This document shows, in pieces, positions 1 to 7,641 of a stretch of 20,569 nucleotides of DNA. A program made the position numbers and the translations under genes. The notes below the pieces were generated by a model, which saw only the letters and a list, made by a program, of their open reading frames with translations, ran no database searches and was not told the DNA's origin. The stretch is from Actinomycetospora sp. Its GTDB lineage: Bacteria; Actinomycetota; Actinomycetes; Mycobacteriales; Pseudonocardiaceae. Numbering within the stretch: position 1 is the first letter of the stretch; every line of letters starts with the position of its first letter. The stretch lies in NCBI GenBank assembly GCA_025925615.1, contig JAICLN010000020.1:1-20569 (forward strand), read 5' to 3'.

Positions 1-192
1 CACAACATCAAGGCGCACCCGGAGTTCCCGCTCCAGGACGGCACCGAGACGAAGACCTACGTCGCGCGCGAGGTGTCCGGCGAGGAGCGCGCGCAGTGGT
101 GGGAGCGGTCCGTGGCCGCCTACCCGTCCTACGCCGAGTACCAGGAGAAGACCGACCGGGAGATCCCGGTCTTCGTACTCGACCCCAAGTGA
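1..192 (+). CDS. Deazaflavin-dependent nitroreductase family protein, C-terminal end (partial)
   Basis: Frame 1 is open from the window edge to TGA at 190-192 and gives 63 residues. The text contains an N-I-K-A-H-P stretch, a threonine/tyrosine-rich strand, then a W-W pair followed by a Y-P-x-Y-x-x-Y-Q run and the closing V-F-V-L segment. This arrangement is what I know from the C-terminal half of the DUF385/Ddn-type nitroreductases, split-barrel proteins that use coenzyme F420 (or FMN) to reduce nitro compounds or quinones and are abundant in actinobacteria. The N-terminal part, with most of the cofactor contacts, lies outside the window, so the substrate cannot be judged. It ends just before a GC-rich hairpin shared with the convergent gene at 229-1230. 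The family call is fairly secure; cofactor and role are inference. Confidence 0.72.
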   Translation, partial: HNIKAHPEFPLQDGTETKTYVAREVSGEERAQWWERSVAAYPSYAEYQEKTDREIPVFVLDPK

Positions 193-202
193 CCCCCGCC
201 GG

Positions 203-223
203 GGGCGGCGTACCGCGCCGCCC
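203..223. terminator. Bidirectional hairpin between convergent genes
   Basis: Perfect 8-bp stem GGGCGGCG (203-210) / CGCCGCCC (216-223) with a 5-nt loop. It fills the 36-bp gap between the stop of the nitroreductase (192) and the stop of the convergent membrane gene (229). There is no T-tract, which is common for high-GC actinobacterial terminators. The terminator role is inferred from position. Confidence 0.5.
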
Positions 224-228
224 GCGGG

Positions 229-1230
229 TCAGGCGTGCCCGAACGAGTCCGGCACGGACGGCTCCGGCTCGGGGATCGGGATCTCCTCCGGCCGGGGCCG
301 GGAGACGATGATCTGGGCGATCCCGACCGCGAGGACGCCGATGGTCAGCAGCCTCTCGGCGGCCGGCAGTTCGCGGACGTAGCCGTAGATCTGGGTGACG
401 ACGGCGAACAGCTGCGCGCCCAGCGGGAGGGCGATGGCGGACCACCCGGTGATCTCCCGCGAGGCCCGGGGTCGGGTCGGCAGCCGGGTGGCGCCGACGG
501 CAAACGCAAGGGCGCCCGCGCTCCAGAGGAAGTCGTACGGGCCCTCGTGGGTCACCGCCTGCGTCGCCGTGAGGCTGTAGAACGCGTCGGCCACGGTGAG
601 GCAGATGAGCCCCGCCCCGACCCACGGCCAGCTGCCGATGAGCCGCCACGACATGAGCGGGAGTGTGCCGAGGAGGGCGCCGACGAGCAGGACGTCGCCG
701 AGGGGGTAGGCGACCGTCACCACCAGCCCCAGCGGGTCGACCGGCGAGTTCTCCGCCACCGGCACGATGACGAGCGCGACGCCGGGGGTCGCGACGATGA
801 GCACGACGACGAGGCCGTCCAGCCAGCGGTGCCACGGAACGTCGATGACGCGGGCCCGGACCATGAACGCCAGCCCGGCCATGAAGAGCGGGTATGTGGC
901 CAGGTAGAGGACGTCGGTGGGGTTGGGGGTCGGCGCCGGGGCGCCGCCGCCGTACAGCACGCCCCACGCGATCTCGGCCAGCCCGAAGAGCAGGAGCGCG
1001 GCGGCGAAGCACCACCACGCGGCGCGAGCCGGGCCCGGTCGCCGGCGGACCGCGCCGCGGGCGCACATCGCGGCCGAGGCGAGGATGAGGGTGTCGTGCA
1101 GCCAGTCGTCGATGATCGGGAGGTCCGCGGCGTCGTTCCCGGCCCTGATCTGGTGCACGGCCTCGACGAGCAGGCCGGCGGACAGCACCACGGTGAGGAC
1201 CCACCCCAGCGACGGCCGGCGGGGGCTCAC
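229..1230 (-). CDS. Multi-pass membrane protein resembling the sensor half of GGDEF/EAL receptors
   Basis: A 333-residue, strongly hydrophobic protein with about eight or nine predicted membrane helices and a short acidic/proline-rich tail (E-E-I-P-I-P-E-P-E-P). The start is GTG at 1230, whose GTGA overlaps the stop of the upstream acyltransferase gene, so translation is probably coupled. Three landmarks, D-V-L-Y-L-A-T-Y-P-L, Y-P-L-G-D-V-L-L and A-D-A-F-Y, recall the N-terminal membrane module of large actinobacterial diguanylate cyclase/phosphodiesterase proteins. Here nothing follows the module: no GGDEF, EAL, kinase or other output domain is present before the stop. It may be a free-standing sensor or a membrane partner of the acyltransferase. 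The membrane nature is seen directly; the relationship to c-di-GMP receptors is from memory of the family and needs a profile search. Confidence 0.65.
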   Translation of the reverse strand: MSPRRPSLGWVLTVVLSAGLLVEAVHQIRAGNDAADLPIIDDWLHDTLILASAAMCARGAVRRRPGPARAAWWCFAAALLLFGLAEIAWGVLYGGGAPAPTPNPTDVLYLATYPLFMAGLAFMVRARVIDVPWHRWLDGLVVVLIVATPGVALVIVPVAENSPVDPLGLVVTVAYPLGDVLLVGALLGTLPLMSWRLIGSWPWVGAGLICLTVADAFYSLTATQAVTHEGPYDFLWSAGALAFAVGATRLPTRPRASREITGWSAIALPLGAQLFAVVTQIYGYVRELPAAERLLTIGVLAVGIAQIIVSRPRPEEIPIPEPEPSVPDSFGHA

Positions 1231-2642
1231 CGTGGCTCCGCGAGCGCGAGGACCTCCTCGAAGCCGGCCACGAGGCAGTCCCGGAAGAGTCCGGGATCGG
1301 TGAACGCGGCCGGGTCGAGCGTCGCGGCGATGCAGCAGGTGTCCTCGTGCGAGGTCAGCGCGATCATCGCGGCCCCGCCGGGCAGGGGCGCGAACGGGTA
1401 GCTGCGCACGATCCGGGCCCCGGCCAGGTAGGTCGGCCGCCGCATCCCCGGGACGTTGCTGGCCTGCACGTCGTTGCCGCTGGTGGCACTGCCTTGCACG
1501 CGGGCGAGCAGCGGCGCGGGCAGGACGGCGAGGAGCGGCGCGATCAGCCCGAGGGCGTCGACGACCCGCTCGGTGGTGACGGACCGGACGATCGAGCGGA
1601 CCTGCGCGATCCGGGTCGCGGCGTCGACGTCGTCGAGCGGTGCCGCGAAACGGGTGCCCGCCCAGTGGTTGCCGCCCAGCGGGTCCGACGGCTCGCGGGT
1701 GTTCACCGGCATGCCCATCGGGATGCGCGAGGGGACCGGCGCGCCGAGGGCGAGGTGGTAGCGACGCAGGCCGGACAGCAGCGCGGCGAGGAAGGCGTCG
1801 TTGAGCGACCCGCCGGCGGCGCGCCCCGCGTCCTTGAGGGTCGCGAGGTCCACGTCGAGCGCCTCGAAGCGCCGGTTGAGGCTGCGGGCGCGCAGGGTGG
1901 GGGAGCCCACGAGGGTCGGGGGGATCGCGGCCCGGGCCGCGGACCAGACGGCGTCCCACCCGTCGGCGAGCGTGGCCACCGGCGCGAGCGCGGCCCGCCC
2001 GCGGTTGGTCGCCCCGGTGCGCACCCCGGCGCGGTCGGCGGGGGGTGCGGCGGCCAGCGAGCGGGCGGAGTGGGTGGCGGTGAGACCGAGCCGCGAGGGC
2101 GGGGTCGCCGTGGGAGCCGGGGGCTCCGGCCGGCCCTGCGAGCGCTCCCGCACGCCGCTGTGCAGCAGCCCCAGGATCTGCACCAGCCCGAGCCCGTCGG
2201 CCAGGCTGTGGTGGACCTTCAGCAGGTAGCCCGCGCGGCCCCCGTCGAGACCCTCCACCAGCAGGGCCTCCCAGGGGGGACGGCTCCGGTCGAAGGGCGA
2301 CATCGCGGCCAGGGCCGCCTGGTCGAGCAGTTCGCGCAGCCCGCCGGGCTCGGTCAGCCGCATGCGGCGCAGGTGGAAGTGCAGGGCGAAGTCCGGGTCG
2401 GGCACCCACGCCGGAGGCCCCCACCCCCACGGCTCCATGACCCGCTGGCGCAGCCGCGGCACGACGCGGGTGGCCCACTCGTGGGCGGCCGCCAGCCGAT
2501 CCCACTCGGGCTCGGTGTCGAGCACGTCGACGATCATCACGACCGACCGCAGCCGCGGATCGACCTCCGCCCGCCACATCATCGCCTCGAGCGGGTTCAT
2601 CTCGCCCGGGGCGTCCGCCAGCGGGTCGCGCTCCTCGGTCAC
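1227..2642 (-). CDS. WES/DGAT family acyltransferase (wax ester synthase / diacylglycerol acyltransferase)
   Basis: 471 residues from the GTG at 2642, which has a strong GGAGGAGG a few bases upstream. The catalytic HHxxxDG motif is present as H-H-S-L-A-D-G (residues 144-150), where the second His and the Asp-Gly complete the active site. An R-P-P-W-E segment precedes it and an S-L-N-D-A-F motif follows in the middle of the chain. The C-terminal half matches the WS_DGAT_C/DUF1298 layout. Length is typical for the family. Such enzymes use acyl-CoA to make wax esters or triacylglycerol at the inner membrane and are multiplied in mycolate and storage-lipid actinomycetes. The 4-base overlap with the membrane protein downstream suggests one transcription unit. 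Which acceptor it uses cannot be read from the sequence. Confidence 0.9.
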   Translation of the reverse strand: MTEERDPLADAPGEMNPLEAMMWRAEVDPRLRSVVMIVDVLDTEPEWDRLAAAHEWATRVVPRLRQRVMEPWGWGPPAWVPDPDFALHFHLRRMRLTEPGGLRELLDQAALAAMSPFDRSRPPWEALLVEGLDGGRAGYLLKVHHSLADGLGLVQILGLLHSGVRERSQGRPEPPAPTATPPSRLGLTATHSARSLAAAPPADRAGVRTGATNRGRAALAPVATLADGWDAVWSAARAAIPPTLVGSPTLRARSLNRRFEALDVDLATLKDAGRAAGGSLNDAFLAALLSGLRRYHLALGAPVPSRIPMGMPVNTREPSDPLGGNHWAGTRFAAPLDDVDAATRIAQVRSIVRSVTTERVVDALGLIAPLLAVLPAPLLARVQGSATSGNDVQASNVPGMRRPTYLAGARIVRSYPFAPLPGGAAMIALTSHEDTCCIAATLDPAAFTDPGLFRDCLVAGFEEVLALAEPR

Positions 2643-2671
2643 CGGCCTCCTCCGCGGGCTCTCGGGTCGTG

Positions 2672-2830
2672 TCAGCGCCGGAGGGACGAGCGCTTCACGC
2701 CGCTGAAGATCGCGGTGGCGATGAACAGGATGATCCCGATGACCGCGAGCCAGAAGAGGCCCTTGATCAGGAATCCGAGGAGGACGAACACGAGCCACAC
2801 GACCAGGACGACCACGAGCAGAGCGAGCAC
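2672..2830 (-). CDS. Small hydrophobic membrane protein (52 residues)
   Basis: The frame starts at GTG 2830, directly after an in-frame stop, with GAGG about five bases upstream, and ends at TGA 2672-2674. The peptide is almost wholly hydrophobic: a run of Leu/Val (residues 2-20), a short I-K-G hinge, a second hydrophobic run (25-43) and a basic tail (K-R-S-S-L-R-R). This predicts two membrane helices with a positively charged C-terminus. It resembles the short 'hydrophobic protein' entries common in actinomycete genomes, for which I know no function. It lies 29 bases upstream of the WES/DGAT start on the same strand, so it may be the first gene of that operon. Another frame over the same bases gives only an Arg-rich shadow peptide. 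Confidence 0.6.
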   Translation of the reverse strand: MLALLVVVLVVWLVFVLLGFLIKGLFWLAVIGIILFIATAIFSGVKRSSLRR

Positions 2831-2905
2831 GGCGCCTCATCCCCACGGGGAAGGCTGCTCCTCCCCGGACCAGCTCAGCGTGTCAGGTCACGCGCTGGCC
2901 GACCA

Positions 2906-2933
2906 CCACCGTCGGGCGCACCATGGACGGTGG
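2906..2933. promoter_or_regulatory. Inverted repeat in a divergent intergenic region
   Basis: Perfect 8-bp arms CCACCGTC (2906-2913) and GACGGTGG (2926-2933) separated by 12 nt. It lies in the 151-bp gap between the divergent small membrane gene (start 2830) and the slipin gene (start 2982). A regulator-binding site is plausible but unproven; I see no clear -35/-10 pair. Confidence 0.3.
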
Positions 2934-2981
2934 GAGCGCACCCCGGTGGGGAGTCCGCCCCGCTGCGAGGGGAAGCCTCCG

Positions 2982-3896
2982 ATGAACGTCGTCATCATCG
3001 TCATCATCGTGATCGTCCTGCTGGGCATCGTCCTCACGTCGACGACCTTCCGCCTGGTCCAGCAGTACGAGCGCGGGGTCGTCCTGCGCTTCGGTCGCCT
3101 GTTGCCGACGGTCCGCCAGCCGGGGCTCCGGGCGATCGTCCCGGGGGCCGACCGGATGCGGAAGGTGTCGGTCCAGACGGTGGTCCTCGACGTGCCCTCG
3201 CAGAGCTCGATCACGCGGGACAACGTCACGATCGGCGTCGACGCGGTCGTCTACTTCCGCGTCGACGACCCGGTCCGTGCCGTGATCAACGTCGAGAGCT
3301 ACGTGCAGGCCACGTCGCAGGTCGCCCAGACGTCGCTGCGCTCGGTGATCGGCCGCTCCGACCTGGACACCCTGCTGTCCGACCGCGCCCGGATCAACGC
3401 CGAGCTGCGGGACGTGATCGACGCGCCGACCGAGGACTGGGGCATCGTCGTCGAACGGGTGGAGATCAAGGACATCTCGCTGCCCGAGAGCATGCGGCGC
3501 TCGATGTCGCGTCAGGCCGAGGCCGAGCGCGACCGGCGGGCCCGCGTGATCGCCGCCGACGGCGAGCTGCAGGCCTCGACCAAGCTGTCCGAGGCCGCGG
3601 GCACGATGAGTGGCACGCCCGGGGCGTTGCAGCTGCGCCTGCTCCAGACCGTGACCGACGTGGCGGCGGAGAAGAACAGCACGCTGGTGATGCCGTTCCC
3701 CGTCGAGCTGCTGCGCTTCTTCGAGAAGGTCACGTCCGGGACGCCAGAATCAGTGGCCGAGCGGTCCGTGGCCGAGCGGACCGCCCCCGACGAGACGGTC
3801 GGTCCGCCCGAGCCTCCTGCCCTCACCACAGACGACCCGGTCCTCACCACAGACGACCCGGTCCTCACCACAGACGGCCGGGCAGATCGTCCGTGA
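2982..3896 (+). CDS. Slipin/stomatin-like SPFH domain protein
   Basis: 304 residues starting at ATG 2982 with GAGGGGAAG upstream. Residues 3-19 form one Ile/Val-rich membrane anchor, followed by the SPFH (band 7) core at about 22-190. The core shows E-R-G-V-V-L-R-F-G-R (30-39), the P-G-L-R turn and the E-D-W-G-I-V-V-E-R-V-E-I-K-D-I segment (151-165), diagnostic of slipins. The charged helix after it (about 170-205) is the usual oligomerisation coiled coil. Slipins form membrane microdomain scaffolds; no NfeD partner gene is adjacent. The C-terminal tail from about residue 254 is disordered, acidic and ends in an L-T-T-D-D-P-V repeat encoded by a 21-bp tandem repeat. The last 32 bases overlap the convergent DUF1707 gene. 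Confidence 0.88.
   Translation: MNVVIIVIIVIVLLGIVLTSTTFRLVQQYERGVVLRFGRLLPTVRQPGLRAIVPGADRMRKVSVQTVVLDVPSQSSITRDNVTIGVDAVVYFRVDDPVRAVINVESYVQATSQVAQTSLRSVIGRSDLDTLLSDRARINAELRDVIDAPTEDWGIVVERVEIKDISLPESMRRSMSRQAEAERDRRARVIAADGELQASTKLSEAAGTMSGTPGALQLRLLQTVTDVAAEKNSTLVMPFPVELLRFFEKVTSGTPESVAERSVAERTAPDETVGPPEPPALTTDDPVLTTDDPVLTTDGRADRP
3821..3879 (+). repeat. 21-bp tandem repeat at the 3' end of the slipin gene
   Basis: Two identical copies of a 21-bp unit (3821-3841 and 3842-3862) followed by a partial, slightly diverged third copy. The unit is a multiple of three and encodes L-T-T-D-D-P-V. The third copy also contains the stop codon and last Trp codon of the convergent DUF1707 gene (stop 3865-3867), so unit copies change the tail of one protein and can touch the end of the other. 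Confidence 0.85.
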
Positions 3897-4059
3897 GCCT
3901 CGCCAGTTCGTCGCGGCGCACGGCCGCGTAGGTCGCGGCCACGCGCTCGTCGTACTCGGCCAGGCTGAGCCGGCCGTGCTCGAGGGCGCGGGTGAGCCGC
4001 TCGATCACCAGCGCCCGCTCGCGGTCCGAGGCGCGCGTCCCGCCGGGCTCCGTGTCCAC
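3865..4059 (-). CDS. DUF1707 (SHOCT-like) domain protein
   Basis: 64 residues from GTG 4059 to TGA at 3865-3867. The sequence R-A-S-D-R-E-R-A-L-V-I-E-R-L followed by a G-R-L-S-L-A-E-Y-D-E-R motif and L-x-x-L-T-x-D-L-P is the standard DUF1707 pattern, a short helical domain found at the N-terminus of many actinobacterial membrane proteins. Here the protein ends right after that domain, with no membrane segment. A GGAG lies immediately before the GTG, closer than usual, so translation may be weak or leaderless. No function is known to me for the domain. The gene is convergent with the slipin gene and overlaps its last 32 bases. Confidence 0.75.
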   Translation of the reverse strand: MDTEPGGTRASDRERALVIERLTRALEHGRLSLAEYDERVAATYAAVRRDELARLTDDLPGRLW

Positions 4060-4079
4060 CTCCGGAGCGTACGAGCCGC

Positions 4080-4120
4080 GCCCCGGGGTCGTCCGACGGA
4101 GTGGCGGACGACCCCGGGGC
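4080..4120 (-). terminator. Strong 16-bp hairpin after the small membrane gene
   Basis: Perfect stem: 4080-4095 (G plus CCCCGGGGTCGTCCG) pairs with 4105-4120, with a 9-nt loop ACGGAGTGG. It lies 24 bases past the stop of the minus-strand gene 4144-4299 and 21 bases before the start of the DUF1707 gene. Position and stability suggest it ends the small membrane gene transcript and isolates the DUF1707 gene. Confidence 0.6.
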
Positions 4121-4143
4121 CGGGGCCCGAGAGAGCGGGGGCC

Positions 4144-4299
4144 CTAGAAGTACGTCTTGCGCCCGACCGGCCGGCCGACGGCGCCGAGCAGGGTGAGGAT
4201 CAGGCCCACGACGAGCAGGATCCAGCCGATGGTGACGACGATGCTCGGGATGGGCAGCAGATAGCCCACCACGATCAGGATGATGCCGAGGATGATCAT
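4144..4299 (-). CDS. Small two-helix membrane protein, DUF6131-like
   Basis: 51 residues from ATG 4299, preceded by GGAGG with 7-nt spacing, to TAG 4144-4146. It begins M-I-I-L-G-I-I-L-I-V-V-G, has a short L-P-I-P break near residue 15, a second hydrophobic stretch (about 21-41) and the tail G-R-P-V-G-R-K-T-Y-F. Two membrane helices with a Gly/Arg-rich, aromatic-ended tail match my recollection of the actinobacterial DUF6131 family; that name is from memory. Function unknown. It is transcribed away from the FAD hydroxylase gene, with a 232-bp divergent region between them. Confidence 0.75.
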   Translation of the reverse strand: MIILGIILIVVGYLLPIPSIVVTIGWILLVVGLILTLLGAVGRPVGRKTYF

Positions 4300-4531
4300 T
4301 GAAGTGCCTCCGGGAGTCGGGGAGCGAGTTCCGGGCCGGTCCGGATGTCGTATCCCGGAGTTCGCCCAGCACAGGTATCAACGATCTCGGACGGCCCAAC
4401 GGTACTGCCGGTCGATTGATCCCGACAGAATTGCGCCACTCGCGCCCGCGATCTCGCGACCGGTCGTACGTGGCTGGTCTCTCCGGCGAACACGGACGAC
4501 GATTCCGCCTCACCTCGATCCAGGAGAACCC

Positions 4532-6382
4532 GTGGCGCAGTTCCACGTCGACGGTTACCGGCCCGGCGACCCGTTCGTCCACGACCCCCACCCTTCGGTC
4601 CGCGCGCGTCCGGAGGGTCTTCCGGAGACCGCCGACGTCCTCATCGTGGGGGCCGGTCCGGCCGGGCTCGTGCTCGCGGCCCAGCTGGCTGCCTTCCCCG
4701 AGCTGCGCACCGTGGTGGTCGACCGCCGGGACGGCCCGCTGCAGGTCGGGCAGGCCGACGGCGTCGCCTGCCGCACGATGGAGATGTTCGAGGCCTTCGG
4801 CCTGGCCGGCCGCGTGATCGACGAGGGCTACCACGTCAACGAGGTCACCTTCTGGCGGCCCGATCCGCACCGACCCGAGCGGATCACCCGCACCGGCCGC
4901 ATCCCCGACGTCGAGGACGGCCTGTCCGAGATGCCGCACCTGATCGTCAACCAGGCGCGGATGCTGACGTGGCTGCGCGAGCACACGGCCCGCTCCGCCG
5001 CCCGGACCGAACCCTTCCAGGGCCTCCAGCTCGACGATCTCCAGCGCGGGGACGACTGGGTGGTGGCGACCCTCCGCCACGTCGACACCGGGGAGACCAC
5101 GACGGTCCGGGCCCGCTACGTAGTCGGGTGCGACGGCGCCCGCAGCAGTGTGCGGGCGGCGATCGGGCGGGAGCTGCGCGGCGACGCGGCGAACCAGGCG
5201 TGGGGTGTCATGGACGTCCTGGTCGACACCGACTTCCCCGACATCCGCCTCAAGAGCGCGATCACCTCGCCGGCGGGCAGCCTCCTGGTCATCCCCCGCG
5301 AGGGCGGCTATCTGGTCCGGCTCTACATCGAGCTCGACGGTGTCCCCGAGCGCGGCAGCACCACGCCGGAGGGGCTCGCGGCCGTCGCGAACCGCATCCT
5401 GGCGCCGTACACCCTCGAGGTGCGCGACGTCGGGTGGTGGTCGGTCTACGAGGTCGGCCAGCGGCTGTGCGACCGGTTCGACGACGCCGGGGACGACGCC
5501 GAGCCCGACCGGCCGCCGCGGGTGTTCATCGCCGGCGACGCCTGCCACACCCACAGCGCGAAGGCCGGCCAGGGCATGAACGTGTCGATGGCCGACGCGT
5601 GGAACCTCGGCTGGAAGCTGGGAACGGTGCTGCGCGGGACCGCCCGTCCGGAACTGCTGCACACCTACTCCGCGGAACGCCAGCGCGTCGCCCAGGAGCT
5701 CATCGACTTCGACCGCGAGTTCGCGGCCATGTTCAGCAACCACTCCGGGGAGGCCGACCCCGAGAAGTTCCAGCGCTACTTCCGCGAGCAGGGTCGGTTC
5801 ACCGCGGGCGTCGCCGTCCGGTACGAACCGTCGATGATCACCGCAGCCGACCCGGCGCAGCACCTCGCGACGGGCTTCGGCGTGGGGACGCGATTCCACT
5901 CTGCGCCGGTCGTACGCCTCGCCGACGCCCGCCCGCTGCACCTCGGCCACCTCGCCCGGGCCGACGGCGCCTGGCGCCTCTACCTCTTCGCCGACCGCGC
6001 CGGCCCGCGGGAGGGCTCGGCGCTCCGGGTGCTCGGAGACCACCTGGCGACGACGCTGCGGCGGTTCACCCCCGCCGGCGCGGAGCCCGACGCCGTCGTC
6101 GACGTCCGGGCCGTGTTCCAGCAGCACCACCACGACCTGTCGCCCACCGACCTGCCCCCGGTCCTGCGGCCCCGCAAGGGGCCCTTCGGGCTGGTCGACC
6201 ACGAGAAGGCGTTCTGCCCCGACCCCGCGGACCATGACGTCTTCGACCTCCGCGGCGTCGACCGCGACACCGGCGCGGTGGTCGTCGTCCGCCCCGACCA
6301 GTACGTGGCGCACGTCCTGCGCTTGGACGATCATCACGGGCTCGACGCGTTCTTCTCGCACGTCCTGCTGGAGGCACGATGA
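4532..6382 (+). CDS. FAD-dependent aromatic hydroxylase (phenol 2-monooxygenase / 3-hydroxybenzoate 4-monooxygenase type)
   Basis: 616 residues from GTG 4532 with AGGAGA five bases upstream. It has the three signatures of class A flavoprotein hydroxylases: the FAD Rossmann loop G-A-G-P-A-G (40-45), the DG motif V-G-C-D-G-A-R-S-S-V-R (198-208) and the GD motif beginning G-D-A-C-H-T-H (335-341) and running on through G-Q-G-M-N and D-A-W-N-L-G-W-K-L. A C-terminal thioredoxin-like domain (about 440-616) is as in phenol hydroxylase and the MobA-type 3-hydroxybenzoate 4-hydroxylases, and the length fits that group rather than the roughly 390-residue PobA group. It would add a hydroxyl ortho to an existing phenolic OH using NAD(P)H and O2. 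Its stop overlaps the next start (ATGA). A hydroxybenzoate is the likeliest substrate by context, but this is inference. Confidence 0.85.
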   Translation: MAQFHVDGYRPGDPFVHDPHPSVRARPEGLPETADVLIVGAGPAGLVLAAQLAAFPELRTVVVDRRDGPLQVGQADGVACRTMEMFEAFGLAGRVIDEGYHVNEVTFWRPDPHRPERITRTGRIPDVEDGLSEMPHLIVNQARMLTWLREHTARSAARTEPFQGLQLDDLQRGDDWVVATLRHVDTGETTTVRARYVVGCDGARSSVRAAIGRELRGDAANQAWGVMDVLVDTDFPDIRLKSAITSPAGSLLVIPREGGYLVRLYIELDGVPERGSTTPEGLAAVANRILAPYTLEVRDVGWWSVYEVGQRLCDRFDDAGDDAEPDRPPRVFIAGDACHTHSAKAGQGMNVSMADAWNLGWKLGTVLRGTARPELLHTYSAERQRVAQELIDFDREFAAMFSNHSGEADPEKFQRYFREQGRFTAGVAVRYEPSMITAADPAQHLATGFGVGTRFHSAPVVRLADARPLHLGHLARADGAWRLYLFADRAGPREGSALRVLGDHLATTLRRFTPAGAEPDAVVDVRAVFQQHHHDLSPTDLPPVLRPRKGPFGLVDHEKAFCPDPADHDVFDLRGVDRDTGAVVVVRPDQYVAHVLRLDDHHGLDAFFSHVLLEAR

Positions 6383-7641
6383 ACCGCACACTGCTCGGCG
6401 GGCTCGACGACCTGCTGGGAGCGACCGAGGACCTCTACACCGACCTCCACGCCCATCCCGAGCTGTCCGGGCAGGAGCACCGGACCGCCGAGCTCGCGGC
6501 CGCCCGACTCACCGCCGCCGGGTTCGAGGTGACCACCGGCGTCGGGACGACCGGGGTCGTCGGCGTCCTGCGCAACGGGGACGGCCCGACCGTGGCGCTC
6601 CGCGCGGACATGGACGCGCTCCCGGTGCGGGAGGACACGGGCCTGCCCTACGCCAGCACCGTCACGGCCACCGACGCCGAGGGGCACGAGACGCCGGTCG
6701 GGCACGCCTGCGGTCACGACATGCACGTGGCCTGGCTGGCCGCGGCGGCGACGCTCTTCGGGACCCACCGCGACGCCTGGTCGGGGACGCTCGTCGCGCT
6801 GTTCCAGCCGGCCGAGGAGACCGGGGCCGGCGCGCAGTCGATGGTCGACGACGGCCTCGTCGCCCGGTTCCCGACCCCCGACGTGGTCCTCGGCCAGCAC
6901 GTCATGCCGGCGCCCGCCGGGATCGTCAGCACCCGGCCCGGCACGGCCACCTCGGCGTCGGACGTCTGGCGGATCCGGATGTTCGGGCGTGGGGCCCACG
7001 GCTCCATGCCCGAGGCGGCGATCGACCCGGTGGTGATGGCCGCGGCCACGGTGCTGCGGCTCCAGACCGTCGTGTCGCGCGAGCTGGGCATGAACGAGCC
7101 CGCGGTGCTGACCATCGGCATGCTGCGCGCGGGCAGCAAGGAGAACGTCATCCCCGACGAGGCGACGATCGGGCTGAACCTGCGCTGCTACGACGAGGGC
7201 GTGCGCGCCCGCGCGCAGAACGCCATCCGGCGGATCGTGGCCGCCGAGGCGCACGCCGCCGGGGCACCGCGGGCCCCGGAGATCACGCCTCTGGAGAGCT
7301 ACCAGGTCACCGACAACGACGCGGCTGCGACCGACCGGGTGCTGGCGGCCCTGCGCGGTCAGCTGGGCGAGGACCGGGTGGCGCCGATGGGGCCGACCTC
7401 GGCCAGCGAGGACTTCGGCGTGCTCGGCCGGGCCTGGGGAGCGCCCTCGGTGTTCTGGTTCGTCGGCGGCGTCGACCACGACACCTACGACACCCTGGCG
7501 CGCGAGGGCCGGCTCGCCGAGCTGCCCACCAACCACAGCCCGCAGTTCGCCCCGACGCTGGACCCGACCGTGCGCACCGGGGTGGAGACCCTGGTCGCCG
7601 CGGCCGGGTCCTGGCTGGCGGTGGACCGATCGCCGACGTGA
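6379..7641 (+). CDS. M20 family amidohydrolase, hippurate-hydrolase-like
   Basis: 420 residues, ATG overlapping the previous stop. The binuclear metal site of the M20D/aminoacylase-like group is complete: Cys111 and His113 in H-A-C-G-H-D, Glu146/Glu147 in F-Q-P-A-E-E, His174 in L-G-Q-H, and His386 in T-N-H-S-P. The L-R-A-D-M-D-A-L-P motif (74-82) and the dimer-domain G-R-G-A-H-G-S-M-P segment (203-211) are also present. Family members hydrolyse N-acyl amino acids such as hippurate (N-benzoylglycine), N-acetyl-diaminopimelate or IAA conjugates. Placement before the benzoate dioxygenase genes makes release of benzoate or a hydroxybenzoate from a glycine-type conjugate an attractive role. The family is certain; the substrate is inferred from neighbours. 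Confidence 0.87.
   Translation: MNRTLLGGLDDLLGATEDLYTDLHAHPELSGQEHRTAELAAARLTAAGFEVTTGVGTTGVVGVLRNGDGPTVALRADMDALPVREDTGLPYASTVTATDAEGHETPVGHACGHDMHVAWLAAAATLFGTHRDAWSGTLVALFQPAEETGAGAQSMVDDGLVARFPTPDVVLGQHVMPAPAGIVSTRPGTATSASDVWRIRMFGRGAHGSMPEAAIDPVVMAAATVLRLQTVVSRELGMNEPAVLTIGMLRAGSKENVIPDEATIGLNLRCYDEGVRARAQNAIRRIVAAEAHAAGAPRAPEITPLESYQVTDNDAAATDRVLAALRGQLGEDRVAPMGPTSASEDFGVLGRAWGAPSVFWFVGGVDHDTYDTLAREGRLAELPTNHSPQFAPTLDPTVRTGVETLVAAAGSWLAVDRSPT

Noticed and set aside
1231..2577. Upstream extension of the membrane protein frame (229 minus) to about 782 codons
   Set aside because: Before the GTG at 1230 the frame runs opposite-phase through the WES/DGAT gene and becomes Arg/Pro/Ala-rich without hydrophobic segments. 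The GTGA overlap gives a better start.
4457..4466. 10-bp palindrome CGACCGGTCG upstream of the FAD hydroxylase
   Set aside because: Short GC palindromes of this size are expected by chance in this DNA; no second copy or promoter elements support an operator.
3512..6391. A 959-codon minus-strand open frame opposite the FAD hydroxylase and the slipin tail
   Set aside because: It is antisense to a gene with clear FAD motifs; high GC content leaves opposite frames open. The translation has no recognisable domain, is rich in Arg/Gly/Val/Asp, and crosses several real genes.
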